From positions 58,266,522 to 58,330,521 of the forward strand of contig CM070620.1 of NCBI GenBank assembly GCA_036346255.1: a DNA stretch of 64,000 nucleotides, read 5' to 3'. The notes below the pieces were generated by a model, which was not told the origin of the DNA, ran no database searches, and worked only from the letters and a program-made list of their open reading frames with translations. Below, one piece after another: positions 34,152-46,261 of the stretch (the first letter of the stretch is position 1; every line of letters starts with the position of its first letter). The position numbers and the translations under genes are program-made. Source of the stretch: Ampelocalamus luodianensis (taxonomy: Eukaryota > Streptophyta > Magnoliopsida > Poales > Poaceae).

Positions 34152-34820
34152 CCTGTTCCACAAAAATAGGTTAAACACAACTCCGGAACAGGAGACAAAG
34201 AAAACAACTAACCACTAAACAAAACAACCTTTAAAAGCTCAAATAACCATCTTCCTATTATGACCAACTCGTATGGAAAAACGAGTAATCAATTTTTCAG
34301 GAAGACAAATTTCAGAATATTAACTTCTGTTCGAAACAGCTAGGAACAGGGTGAGATATTTACTAAAGAATGGTTAGACTCTTAGCTAATTCATATCACT
34401 TCTTACCCTTTCATTCCCACAAATTTTAGTGGAATTAACCTCTCATTTTCAGCACTTTTACTACCCAAATGCTAGCTGTCCAGAAATTGTCTTGCTTGCT
34501 GTCCAGATTTTCCCATTCAACTATTGGCCGAAATTTTGCAGCTTCCAGTAGCTCCTAATCTTCTCAAGACAGCCAACACTTTCATTTTATAACTCTCATG
34601 ATTTACCCAAAACCGGTAAACAACTATCTTTTGAAAGAAGATGAGAGGAAAACTCAGCTTTCAAATTCAGTTTAGAACAAGGTGAGATGAGCAAGCTAAG
34701 ATAGATGAGGAGTAAAATCTGAGAACTTACTTAAGATTTTCAGGAAAGCACTGATATTTGGAAAGTAAGTTTTCAAAATATACTAGGGACGACCAAGCTA
34801 GGGGTTTCTACGGTCAGTAT
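34152..34820 (-). other. Element C leader between primer site and gag
   Basis: 669 bp with no open frame longer than a few dozen codons on the element strand, unlike the accessory frame in B. Parts are shared with the leader of E (55011-55215). Confidence 0.7.
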
Positions 34821-34833
34821 GGCTCTGATACCA
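34821..34833 (-). other. Primer-binding site of element C (initiator-Met-tRNA)
   Basis: The element strand reads TGGTATCAGAGCC, a full canonical match, five bases from the 5' LTR. Confidence 0.95.
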
Positions 34834-35260
34834 AGCTCTGTGAGACCCCGGTTTATTAAACTTGTAATACTTAACCTTCCTCTGGTTCTAGTATCACAAA
34901 TAGAATAATCCGCGTCTCGATGAATATGTGCCTCCCAGAACAAGCAGCACACATACATCATATCCAAGCATGCATCAATTCCATACAACAGATTATAACA
35001 AGTCTACCAAAAGACATACATAATATAAGTTATTACAACACAATGACCGGCCAAATGACATAAGTAGCAAATAAGTAACAAATGGAAGCAAAAGTTGCCA
35101 TAAGATGGCTTAAACAAAAGACGACCGGTTAGCCACATAACACCATAGGGCAACCGACAGGCCGCAAGCTAATCGCCCCTTAAGCGCCACAAGACAACTC
35201 ACAAAAGTGAGGTCCATCGGACTCACTATCATCCTCTCGCACAACACAACCAATGCATGT

Positions 35261-35277
35261 GAGTACAAAATGTACTC
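35261..35277 (-). other. LTR stem-loop, GAGTAC-type (element C, 5' LTR)
   Basis: GAGTAC, loop AAAAT, GTACTC (35272-35277). The loop is one base shorter than in the 3' LTR. Confidence 0.7.
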
Positions 35278-35609
35278 GCAAGACTTACGAGTAGCAAGCC
35301 TATACATAGCTACATGAAAGTCAGTATTCAAAGGAATGTGGTTATATGGTTCTTTGGACGCATAAAGCAAGTTTCATTTGCAATATTGTAATAAGTTGAG
35401 CAATGAGTTTGTAAAATCTGTTTTTAAGCATTTAAATAACAGCGAGTAAACATAAGTAACAAGTATCCACCTAGAAGTGACTTTCCCAAAAGTCACCATA
35501 TCATAGCATGAATCCCTGATTCATACCACCCAACAAGTTTTAATTTTAAAATGGTTGTAGTCTAACTCTTGAAAAGCCTATCCAAGCGTGTCCATAACCT
35601 AGGATGAGG

Positions 35610-35621
35610 CTATTCGAATAG
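35610..35621 (-). other. Palindrome CTATTCGAATAG in conserved LTR module (C, 5' LTR)
   Basis: Identical to 16748-16759, followed by CCCTGCAGGGGTGTACC. Confidence 0.65.
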
Positions 35622-37373
35622 TTTTAATCCCTGCAGGGGTGTACCAATGTACCCACACTTCAGACCGCCTTTTCGCCAAGCTATTAAGCACACTTCCTTT
35701 GGTATGCCGGCACGGCTAAGTCCTACGGAACCCTTTCCAATGGAATATGCTATCAAGAGACGCACGTATGGGGGTTAATCCTTAGTGATCTGCCGACGAA
35801 ATATGGATCACAAGGACCCATATGTGGAGCAAGATACACCGGCCTCGGCGGGTGTTCTCCTCCTACAACGTGTCCATGTTGCATATAATCAAATATGCAA
35901 CCCACCACGCGACTCATTAATTAACACTGCCCAAAGTACTCGGCTAAGAGAGGTCCCATATCCTCTAGTGTGGTTAGCACGCAGAATGCTCGGATAATGA
36001 GATACTCACAAGTAGTTCGGTCCTTAATTGACCCGGGCACCATTCCAATCACACCCAAAAGATCACACCATCTTACCATTGTGCCCAAGTCTAAATTGTT
36101 TTCATTTTCAGTTTTAGTTTTGCAATTTAGACATAGCACAAGGCTGAAATGTACACATAGTAATAGTTTGTGTGATCAAAGTTATCGACGAGTCGATAAC
36201 TGCCCATTTCTACCGATAGCTAAGCATGGCTAAGCATAATGACACGTAAACTACTAAGTGACAAGGGTCCATCCAGCGAACCCAAAATCACAGCAAGTAA
36301 CCTAGGCTTCAGTAGTAGAGGAATGAACATTTCCTACTGATAATGCATCTAGTAGGCCAACTCCCGACAATAGTTTAAAACAACATAGCAATGCATACAT
36401 AGAATTTGCAAACAATATATCAGAATTTGAAAATAGTAGGAACAATATGATCAAATGAATGCTACATCTCCTTGCCTGGCTGAAGTGCAGAGTCTGATGG
36501 CTGCTGTGGCTCAATATCAAGATTAATACTATTATCTTCGGAACCTAACGCGAAAAGGCGATAAGCAAATAAGAACGAAGAACACCAAATAAATCCCAAC
36601 AGCAAAACACACCAAACCTAATAAAATTTACACTACAGCTAGGGAATGATCTAAGACAATGACAGGAACAAGAATTATGCTATTTGGACTAAGCATACAA
36701 AAGATATGAGCAAAATGCTCTGTCTCAGCCTATAACAACCTAATTAATAATTAACACTGTTCATGACGAAATTTTCTAGAGTGATCTAAGGTCTGAAATT
36801 TTTATAGCAGGTAGATTATGACATCCTAATAACAGCAAAGTTGGATTTACTAATTTTGGAGTTATACACATTTACTTATGATTTTTCTAAGTTGTAAATC
36901 TAATACAAATCATTTTACAGAATTATGAACATGCTCAAATCCTACTTTATATGAAAGTAGACTAATGATTTAATTTAACAAAATTGGTTTTGCACAATTT
37001 GGATTTATATAGAAAAGATATGCATTTTTCAAGATTAAAACTATTTCTGGAATATTCAAAATGACAGAAATCGAGTTATTCCTAGTTACACAATTTTCTG
37101 CTACTGCAAAATGCTTAAATCCATTTTTATAATAAACTAAAGTGATAACAAAATTTATTACAGTTGGAATTATCTAAAAAGCAGTTAAAATGAATTAGTT
37201 ATGAGTTTCTAAAGTTTTTACATCATTTTCGGTTGTTAAACAAATACTTACCGAAATACAGACAAACTCAAATAAAAGAAAACGGCGTGGACAACTCCCA
37301 ACCCTTGATCTAAAATCCTACGGCTCACGCGCGCCGAAAACAGCGCACGCGCGCCAACTCGAAACGGAGCCCA

Positions 37374-37395
37374 CCGTTGGATCAAGATCCAACGG
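37374..37395. repeat. Inverted repeat CCGTTGGATC/GATCCAACGG (C, 5' LTR)
   Basis: Same 10-bp arms and AA spacer as 18485-18506. Confidence 0.75.
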
Positions 37396-39888
37396 CGCAC
37401 ACGAGTGTATGCATTCGGACGGTGCGGTTGCATACACGATCTTAGCCGTTGATCGCAAGATCGACGGTCGAGAATGATCAAGGCATCCGGAGGGTCCGAA
37501 CGCACACAAAGATCAGGGCCGCAGATCTAAAAATGAACGGTAGATATTTAACGCAGTTCAAAGGAAGATGCTGACACGTGGGACCGCATGTCAGTGACCT
37601 TGAGTCACCCACGCGAATGTTTAACCCACGTGCACAGTGCACTGGGCCCACATGTCAACGACTAAAAGTGGCGGTTAGGACAGGATTAATGCTTCTAATG
37701 ATTATCATTAACTAGACACTAATGACTCCTGAGATTTGATTTTAACCCCTCGGGCCCACAAGTCAGCGACCCAGAGGTAAATTCCGACAGCGATTAAATG
37801 CCGACACATTAATTAACCAATGATTAACATTAATGATGTCGGAACAGTGCGGGATTGAACCAGAGAGTGATTTAAGGATATTGGGCCCACGGGTCAGTGG
37901 CTCAACCACAAAGATTAAGACACAATTAACAACTAATGATTAGCAATTAATGTGTCCTAATCAAATGGAAACGGAGTCTTTTGTCAAGCAAACCCGAGTG
38001 ATTTCAACGGCAAATCGCCGGCGACACTGGCCGCGGCGGCGCCGAACAAGAGCCAAAATGGATTCGCAATAGCACTACGAATCTAATGGTGGCATCCTCG
38101 CCGGCGGTGAGGGACTAGAACGCCGGCTAGCCGGAAAAACGAAAATGGGAGCTTACTGCTAAACACGAAAATCGCGATGAGCTCCACTGCAAGCCTAGGA
38201 TGCGGTGCCAAAGCTTCTAAGGACTAATAAGAAGCTACCTTAGCGACAAGAAGCTTCGAAGATGGCCAGAGATGCTTGATCACGGTGAAAGCTCGCCGGA
38301 CCCGAAGAAGAAAGATTGAAAACGACACCCTGAGCCAAATGAGTGATACCAAAGCATCAATATAGCTTCATAATGATTCACAGAAGCTACATGAGCAAGT
38401 AATTGGAAAATGGAGCACTCACCTGAGCTGAGGAAGAAGATGACCAATTTCGGCCGAATTTGAACAAACCCCAAATTGGACAATTCCTGAGAATCAAATC
38501 CAAAATTAAGTGAGGGGAAATGTTCAAGGAAGTAAATAGATAAGGTTAGGGCAAATAAACGTGAAGGAGGACCACTGGAACACCAAGAACACCAATGGAG
38601 CTCCACGGGTCAACAATGGCGGTTTGCCATTTTTGAGGTGTTAAGCTCCAATATTGAGAATGAAGCTTGATGGTGGTCTAAAGAAATACCAGGAAGCATT
38701 GAGAGTGTTTATGAAGCCATGAAAGCATTAGGGTTTGCACCACACATCTCTAGGGCGGCAAAACACAAAGCACAATGCGCGGCCGACAAGGAAAAAGAGG
38801 TGTAGACGTGCATTAGGGCATGGCCTGGCTCAGTGTACCTCCCATACCCCTAAACGTCGGCTAGGGTGGCTTTAGGGAGCAAGAAATGACACTGCCATTA
38901 CTCCCCCTACTGTTCATGCACGGCTAGAGGTTGAAGACGACCCGCGAAAAAGGCTCGACGATTTTCAGCCGTTGGATGAGACACGGACGGCTGAGATAGA
39001 GCCACGCCTCCCAGGATTAAAACACAACGGGGAGACTGCGAGCCTTACGATTAGAAACGAACGGCTCAGATAGCTCCACGTTGCAAACCCAATTCACAAC
39101 GAAAAGACACGCGAGCGTTGGATCTTAATCCAACGGCTCAGATTCAAGAATGCAACCGGAGGGTCCGAAGGTTTCGGAGAATCTCAACGGTTGGATGGAG
39201 ATCTAACGGTTGACATTCGCGCAAGCAACCGGAAAGTCCGAAGGGTTACACGCGCGCGGGCCGTGCGATTTAGATCCAACGGTCGAGATCCAACGCGCGT
39301 TTTAAAGAGTGGCTCGGTGCAGTTAGTTGACTGGACCGAATCAATTTGCTCGAGCCCGAGTCTGACTCGAACCCAAGTAACAGTAAAACCAGGTTTGACT
39401 TTGAAATAAGAACAGAGACTTTGAATGATTTATTTGAGGTAGCAAATTAACTCCAAAAATTATGAAATTTTTACAGGAGCTTGCTAACTCAGATATTAAC
39501 CTTGTGTAAAATTTTCAGAGGTTTTTATGCTGCGAATAAATCTCCAAAAATTCTGCAAGGCTCTGTTTTAATGTTTGACTGAGAGTCAAATAGGTTTGAC
39601 TGCCTCAAAAAATATTCAAACAATTTCTAAAAATTGTGAAATTTTTCAGAGGGGTCACATACCATCACAGAGACTTAGGAAAAATATTTCCAGAGGATGA
39701 TCATAAGATTTGACAAGATTGTTTTTGCAATGACAGGATTTGGATCAACTAGACTTGTGACAATGTATTTCCATAATTCCTTGTACAAGAATTGTTTGGC
39801 ACAACAGGAAATACATGATGTAAAAAAAGTTTTAGTTTCTACTGATTTTCTTACATTTGAAACACAAGCCCAAGATTAGGATGTTACA

Positions 39889-39893
39889 TAGAC
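39889..39893. repeat. Target-site duplication of element C, right copy (TAGAC)
   Basis: Follows LTR end GATGTTACA; identical to 15972-15976. Confidence 0.93.
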
Positions 39894-40736
39894 TGTGCCA
39901 ATAAGTCTGTCACCCTCACCAATGAGTAAGGAATTATGGTGGAATTTAGATCGAAGACTTCTATGACATAGAGTTCCGTCCTAACCAGTTTGAGGGAAGT
40001 AAAGCTTGAAGATATACCAGTGGTGCAAGAGTACCCAGATGTTTTTCCTGAGGATTTACATGGCATGCCACCGGATAGGGACATAATGTTCTTAATTGAC
40101 TTAGTCCCAGGGGCCGCTCCAATTTCGAAGCGACCCTACAGAATGCTTGCCAATGAATTAGCAGAACTGAAGAAACAAATTGAAGAGTTACAGAGTAAAG
40201 GATATATTCAACCTAGTTCCTCGCCTTGGGGAGCGCTAGTACTATTTGTCAAGAAGAAGGACAATAGTATGAGAATGTGTGTGGACTATAGATCGCTCAA
40301 TGAAGTAACAATCAAGAACAAGTACCCGTAACCCTAGATTGATGACCTGTTTGATCAACTAAAGGGAGTAAGTGTCTTCTCCAAGATTGACTTAAGATCA
40401 TGCTAGAAGATATCCCCAAGACTACCTTCACAACCAGATACGAATTGTACGAGTTTACAGTAATGTCCTTCGGTTTGATAAACGCCCCGGCTTATTTCAT
40501 GAATATGATGAACAAAGTATTCATGGAATTCTTGGATAAGTCTATGGTTGTTTTCATCGATGACATTCTCATCTACTCAAAAGATGAGGAAGGACATGAG
40601 AAGCACCCCAGGATAATTCTGGATAAGCTTCGAGAGCATCAGCTCTATGCCAAATTCAGTAAGAGTGAATTTTGGCTAAGCCAAGTAGGTTTTCTCGGAC
40701 ATATTGTGTTAATAGGAGGAGTTGCAGTACACCTCG
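39889..40736 (+). pseudogene. Element A reverse transcriptase, degraded, cut by element E
   Basis: Continues element A after C: VKLEDIPVVQEYPDVFPEDL, FLIDLVPGAAPISKRPYRM, GYIQPSSSPWGALVLFVKKK, MRMCVDYRSLNEVTIKNKYP, then stops (TAA at 40329-40331, TAG soon after) and DDLFDQLKGVSVFSKIDLRS. A small deletion near 40398 removes the conserved GYHQ segment. The frame continues as EDIPKTTFTTRYELYEFT and VVVFIDDILIYSKDEE with the catalytic Asp pair, to GFLGHIVLIGGVAVH. The stops, deletion and dead protease show A is the oldest layer. Element E begins at 40737. Confidence 0.9.
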
Positions 40737-43552
40737 TGTAACAGCCCTAAGTTAGGGTTTGTGTTTCAAATGTAATATTATGAGGATAAATTAAAACTTT
40801 TGATGCCTCATGAAATCATTTGGAAATTTTCTAAGATTTTCCCCTAGCAATTTCTGTTTTCTAGAACCATGTTCTTGTGATGGAAGTTGTTGTCAATAAA
40901 ATTCTCAACCCTAATCTTGTGATCATCCTCTGGAAGTATTTTTCCTATTTTCTTGACCATCCTTGTAACCTCTCTGCAAAATCTCACAAATTTTAGATTT
41001 TGTTTGCTATTTAAAAAGGGCAAGTCAAACCAGTCTGAAATCTGGTCAAATCCTTAGGGCAGCAGCTTGTGAATTTTTTTGGGAGCAATTCGTTGCATAA
41101 AAACTTCTGGAAAAATTATGCAAGGTTGCTCTCTGTCCAAAGGAGTTACCATAAAAATTTTGGAATTTTTGGAGCAGTGGAGCTACCTCTAAAAATTCCC
41201 CAATCTTCTCAGCCTTTTCAAAATCAAAGTCTGAAATTACTATTCATCGAGCTCGGACTCAAACTCGAGCTCAAGTCCGACCGCACCGCTCGGTTCAGCC
41301 GCACCGCCTAGCTGCACCACGCGAGCCCGATGGCTGTCGACCGTCCGATGCAAATCGTGCGGTCCACACGCGCCCGATCTGTTCGAATCGTCCAAATGCA
41401 CCGCCGAATCTCGACCGTCCCTTTTTGATCTAGCGGTCGACATCTTCTTGGTTGGGCCAAACGAACTGACCACGCCGCACTGGGTTCCGGCTCGCGCCGC
41501 TTTGTCGCCGTCGCTGCCAAGTGGGCCCCTCTTGTCAGGTTCTTCCTCGCCGTCTCCGCTGCCTACCGGAGCTCACTGGCGCTCGCGAATGCGTGCCACG
41601 CAGCTCGTCGCTGCCACTCCGGGGATGCGTGTCCACCTCCGGAGGATCGCCAGGTGTCCATCTACCCTTTGAGCTCACCCACTTCGCCTCGCTCCCATTC
41701 TCGTGCCTTCTCCGCCCATTTCTTAGTTTCGGCCGGAGAAGAAGGTGAGGGCAGCGCCACCACCTCACTGCCGCTCGGGCTTCCGCAACCCCACCTCCGA
41801 CTTCCTTGTTCGACGCCGCCTCCATTTTGCCCAGCCCGGATCATTGGCGTGTTCTGGATCGTCGGGGCGACTTCTTCGTCTTCAACTCCGGTTGCTGCGG
41901 CTCTGCGAGCTTGTTAGTGTTCCAGTAAGTCTCTAACCTCAACGTTTGATCCCTTTAGATCGCATTGATCCACTGAGTCTAACGGTGGGTTCGTTTTCGT
42001 CTTTGGTGCATCGTTGAGGGCGTGCGACCAATTCTTCTCCAAGCTCGGTGATTCGCCGCCGCGGCGATTCCGGCCGCCTCGGGCCTCCTTCGTCCACGTT
42101 ATCTTGGGCGTATTGCTCCTGGAGCCGAGGCGATCCCTAGGTGGTGGTATCACCCACACGCTCGGAGGATCACTGGTTCTCTAGATCCCCTGCTCGGTCG
42201 CACCACCGTCTGCGGGAACGCCGGTAAGCCGTCGGCAGCATTAGGTATAATCCTTCTCATTAGTTCTAATTTCCTTTTTAGCTGCATCAATGGCATGTGG
42301 GCCCCCTTAGCTTAAGCGCGTTTAGAAATTTTATATCCGGCCGGTTAAACCCTTGAGTCCATGACATGTGGACCCATGTTTCTGATTAGTGTTTGTGTAA
42401 AGTTCGAGAACACGCTTTCTCTTCATGAAACGTATTTCTCTGTGCGAATAAGTTAGGGTTGCGTTTTGGTAAGCCGAAGACGTATTCATAAAATACGTCT
42501 TCGACGTCGCCGTTGGCGTGGCGGGTCAAGTTGACTGGTCATTATTGTGCTCGGTCCCCCGATCGATGGTGATGGCTCATTGGCGTCGGTAGAAAAAGTA
42601 AATAATGCTTTTAGGATTTCCGAATTGAATTTCTTTTGCACTGTTAATTCAATTAAACTTAGAAAATTCATATCTAATTCAATTTTGATCCAAATCGAAT
42701 GAATCCAATTTTGTAAATTTTCATTTTTAATGTACTTTTTATCAGAATAGGTGTTAACTATGTCTCTGTTCATAGAATTTTGATAAATAATTAAATGATG
42801 TTTTTATGTATTTATAACTTGGAAAATCTCTTGAAAATTCTCTTTCACTCCAAAAAAAATGTTCTCTATTTCTAAAATATTGTATTATCATGCTCTAGCT
42901 GCTGTGTGAATTTTGTGCTCATTGGATTAATTTTGAATTTGGGTTATTGTCGGTGTTATTTGTTCTTATTCGTTCTTTTTGCTCGATCGATAGATTGCGA
43001 CGATTCTGGTATTATTGAGAGTGGGCCAAGAACATATTGAGCAAAGAAAGAACTGTGCAAGCAGTTTGATCATGTTAATCCCTTTATATTCAAACTAATA
43101 TTTTTTTTGCAACTTGTATGTATGCATTGCTATTTTGTGTTAAAATATGGTTAGTGGGCCCTTTAGTTGCATAATCTGCAGGTAAATGATATTACTACCT
43201 GAGCCTAGGTTATTTGTTGCGATTAGAGATCGTTGGATGGTCTCTTGTCACTTAGTAGATACGAATTTAACTGCTTAGACATGCTTAGTTATTGGTAGAA
43301 TTGGGTCACTTAGTCGGTAACCTTGATCACACAAAATTATTATAATTTTTTGTTTCAGCATTTTTTTTATGTTTAATTGTGAAAACTAAAAATGAAAATA
43401 AAATGATTTGGACTTGGGCACAATGGTAAGATGGTGTGCTTTTGGGTGTGACTGGAATGGTGCCCGGGTCAATTAAGGACCGAACATCTTGTGAGTACCT
43501 GTTATCCAGGCAATTTTGCGTGCTAACCACACTAGAGGGTATGGGACCTCTC

Positions 43553-43595
43553 TTGACTTAGTACCTTGGCGTGTGTTGACTTAGTACCTTGGCGT
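43553..43595 (+). repeat. Local tandem duplication in E LTR
   Basis: TTGACTTAGTACCTTGGCGT occurs at 43553-43572 and again at 43576-43595 (period 23). Elements B and C have a single unit here. A second imperfect repeat (GGTAGTTGTC ... CTTTACC) follows at 43631-43686. Confidence 0.75.
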
Positions 43596-43853
43596 TGTAG
43601 GGGGTCGCAGGAGGGATGGTGTTGGGAGCATGGTAGTTGTCCGAAAAGCTTTACCCTGAGTGGGTAGTTGTCTTTTCGGCTTTACCATGTAAGCGTATGG
43701 ATTTCTATCCATACGAGCGGCTCGTAGTTAATACAAAATATTGGAAACGTCTCGTAGGACTTAGCCGTGCCGGCATACCTTCGGAAGTGTGCTTTTGTGG
43801 CAAAAAGGCAGTCTGAAGTGTGGGTACATTGGTACACCCCTGCAGGGTTAAAA

Positions 43854-43865
43854 CTATTCGAATAG
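43854..43865 (+). other. Palindrome CTATTCGAATAG in conserved LTR module (element E)
   Basis: Perfect palindrome preceded by CACCCCTGCAGGGTTAAAA, the inverted form of the module in C. Confidence 0.65.
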
Positions 43866-44184
43866 CCTCGTCCTAGGTTATGGACACGCTTGGGTAAGCT
43901 TTTCAAAAGTTAGACTACAACCTTTTTATTAAAACTTGACATGGGTGGCATGAATGGGTAATTCATACTACGGTCGTGGTGACTAATGGATTAGTCACTT
44001 CCAGGATGTTGTCATCTACTAACTGTTATTTCTATTGCTGTTATTTCAACAATAAAAATGATTTGCCAACTTGCTTTTGAATGTATTATGTTATTGCAAA
44101 TAAAGTTTGCTTTGTGCTAAATCGAGCCATACAGCCTCCACTCAAATATGCATAGGTCTGCTAGTCCACACGTCAGTCTTGCGA

Positions 44185-44205
44185 GTACAAAAATAATTTT
44201 TGTAC
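44185..44205 (+). other. LTR stem-loop, GTAC-type (element E)
   Basis: GTACAAAAAT (44185-44194), A and ATTTTTGTAC (44196-44205) form a 10-bp perfect stem preceded by CTTGCGA, as in the other LTRs. Confidence 0.72.
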
Positions 44206-44459
44206 CCATTTGCTTTGCTTAATGTTTTTGTTGTAGAGGAGGCAGGTGAGCCCCAAGGGCCTTACTTCTGTGAGATATGCGGGTTTTGGGACGACTAGCT
44301 TGGCGGTCCGGTTGGTTGCCTTGTGGGCTAAGGCACACTGATTGGCTTTGTTTATAGCCATATTATGGCACTTTTGTTTCCGCTGTTTATTTAGTTATCT
44401 GTTGTATTTTGGCCGGTCGGACTCTGTTGTAATAACTCTACTGTGTGGTTTACTGTTTA

Positions 44460-44464
44460 GTATC
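44460..44464. repeat. Target-site duplication of copia F, left copy (GTATC)
   Basis: Precedes TGTTGGACC; matches 54816-54820. Confidence 0.92.
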
Positions 44465-44660
44465 TGTTGGACCGAAAAGGCGACTAGAGGGGGGGTGAAT
44501 AGGAGCACGATCTCTTTTTCTCCCGAATTCAATTCAATACGAATCTCACTCCAATAGCTATGAAAGCTATGAAGATCAATCAATCATGCACAGCGGAAGA
44601 CTTGTATTGAACCAACTCAAAACCCCAAAGTAAAATCAACACAAAACCAAAACACAGAGG

Positions 44661-44760
44661 CTCGGGCGGTCTGACCTCTCACGGGGGCGGTCAGACCGAT
44701 CCAGGCGGTCAGACCGCTACCTCGGGCGGTCAGACCGATTTCACGGGAGGTCAGACCTCT
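44661..44760. repeat. Cluster of five GGCGGTCAGACCG-type palindromic units (F 3' LTR)
   Basis: Units GGCGGTCTGACC, GGCGGTCAGACCG (three) and GGAGGTCAGACC in 100 bases. The partner cluster at 53111-53205 has every CAG/CTG reduced to CG or CCG. Confidence 0.85.
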
Positions 44761-45217
44761 GGTTCGATGAACAGAGAAAACAGCCCGACAAACCGAAACG
44801 CAAATTGATCAAACTTTTGATTCGTGCGTCCAAACTTCGTGAAATTTGACACACACCTACCTAAGTATGTCAGCAACTTATTCCAAGCAACGATCGTGAT
44901 AATTCTTGCCAAGATTCTGACCTTCTACAATTTGAGCGAAGTTAGGTCAAAAACCGAGTCAAAACGAAAATATGATCTTGAGACTTGCTCGTGAGTGATT
45001 GATGATCTTGATGATCCTAGATGTATTCTCACACGTCACAGCAAGCTAAATCACGTGAAGAAACTAAGCAATAACTCGCGGATCAAACAAAGACTCAATT
45101 CATCAAAAGAGAGAAAGAAAGCACATGAACCTCCTCTCCTCCTCTCCCTAAGCAAATTAGGGTTTCTAAACAATGAAACGTCGAAAGGTCGGGGGAAGGT
45201 GCAGCCACCTCCCTCCT

Positions 45218-45226
45218 CTATTTATA
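45218..45226 (-). promoter_or_regulatory. TATA box in F 3' LTR
   Basis: TATAAATAG on the element strand, followed by GAGG; the equivalent in the 5' LTR is 53768-53776. Confidence 0.7.
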
Positions 45227-46261
45227 GTGGAGGCTTAGGGTTTCTAATAGAGTCTCCCTAATGGGCTCCCGTTAAGGCCCAAAACAAACGGGTGACACAC
45301 GCACGCATTTTAAAGCGCCGTGTTCATATTGTGCGATGCACTCGCTTGCTCCGCCATGTGTAGATTGATCCAACGGCTCTCATCATGTCGGCAAGTCTCT
45401 CCCATCCGGCTCCCACCGAAACCACCATGGCACTTGCACCGACCCCCGCACCGCTTGATTCAACCGGGCCGCACCGGCGCCTGTTCGGTCACCTTTGTCC
45501 ATCTTGCACCATACTTGAGTCCAATGACTTCATCCGCATCGTCGATCGCTTTGAACCTCGCTCTCCAAGCCTAGTCCCGATCATCCTCGCCGTTGACCGT
45601 CGTTGACCACCAAGCAACCTGCACAACAATAGACAAGAAAATCGAAATCGGGAACAAGTTCTTCACAACTTGACCCACGTTAGTCAAAACATGCATCATG
45701 CAACACATATGACATGAAACCCATGAACTTGACCTAATCAGCAACCATCGCCACCACACGGCCGACGACATAAGTGAAAACCGGTCGATCGCCGCCTTGG
45801 CCGGTTCGATCGGCCACCGCGGCCCGATCGCCAATGTAAGGCCGGCGGATCGCCACAAAAGGACTTAGCCGAAATTTCAACGCTGAAATCCGCAACCTCT
45901 TTGGAAATTTAAAACGAATAGAACTTTTGACTGGAAGCTCCAAAAAATATGGGACCAAGTGCAGTAGAATCTCCTCACTTGCCTACACCCTCTATTTTTG
46001 GCCCAGCCTCAAACTCCAAAGTCACTCAACTTGCCGGTCCGACCGCTCAGCGACGCCGGCCGATCGCTACCAAATCGGTCAGACCGCCGACCTGGCCGGT
46101 CAGACCGCCATCACAGAACACCCGAGGCATGGGCGGTCTGACCGCCTGAGACCTGACAGAAACTGAACTTTGCCGAAAACTCGTGATTCCGCAAACCTTC
46201 AACATCATTGCCAATTGACACATCATCCTAAGATCATGAGCATATCCCCATGATATCCACA

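Larger units (their letters stand above)
15977..39888 (-). mobile_element. Element C: Ty3/gypsy chromovirus with LARD D nested inside
   Basis: Bounded by TAGAC duplications within element A. The LTRs are 15977-20919 (3') and 34839-39888 (5'). Element-strand order: primer site 34833-34821, gag from 34151, protease near 33060-32650, reverse transcriptase start 32647-32503, then LARD D, then reverse transcriptase, RNase H, integrase with chromodomain-like tail ending at 20961, and the polypurine tract 20936-20920. Without D the element is about 15.1 kb. Pol is much better preserved than in A or B. The SNHSEDEATWERED end and PFEALYGRKCRTPLNW suggest the Del/Tekay lineage (RIRE3/RIRE8-like in rice), by inference. 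Confidence 0.94.
34839..39888 (-). repeat. Element C 5' LTR (5050 bp)
   Basis: Direct repeat of 15977-20919, holding the element promoter. Stem-loop at 35261-35277, palindrome module at 35610-35621, inverted repeat at 37374-37395, open frame 38606-38280 with a donor-like GTGAGT at 38422-38417. Confidence 0.94.
40737..44464 (+). repeat. Element E 5' LTR, first part
   Basis: Identified by its TGTAACAGCCC start, by the primer site after its other end at 54993, and by colinear (inverted) similarity to C's LTR, for example the block 43387-43490 and the module at 43822-43868. 41250-42250 is GC-rich and promoter-like, with CCGACCGTCC-type words and several open frames that look spurious. Copia F enters at 44465 after GTATC. 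Confidence 0.88.
44465..46261 (-). repeat. Copia F 3' LTR (1797 bp)
   Basis: TGTTGGACCG to GATATCCACA on the + strand. TATA box TATAAATAG on the element strand at 45226-45218. Palindromic GGCGGTC(A/T)GACC units cluster at 44661-44760 (intact), 45770-45860 (units read GATCG-like, degraded) and 46035-46150. Confidence 0.93.

Noticed and set aside
41447..41936. Several overlapping GC-rich open frames in E's LTR that look like a host 5' exon
   Set aside because: Frames overlap on both strands, as expected of high-GC sequence, and the block lies wholly inside a 3.9-kb LTR. No intron-exon structure or domain could be followed.
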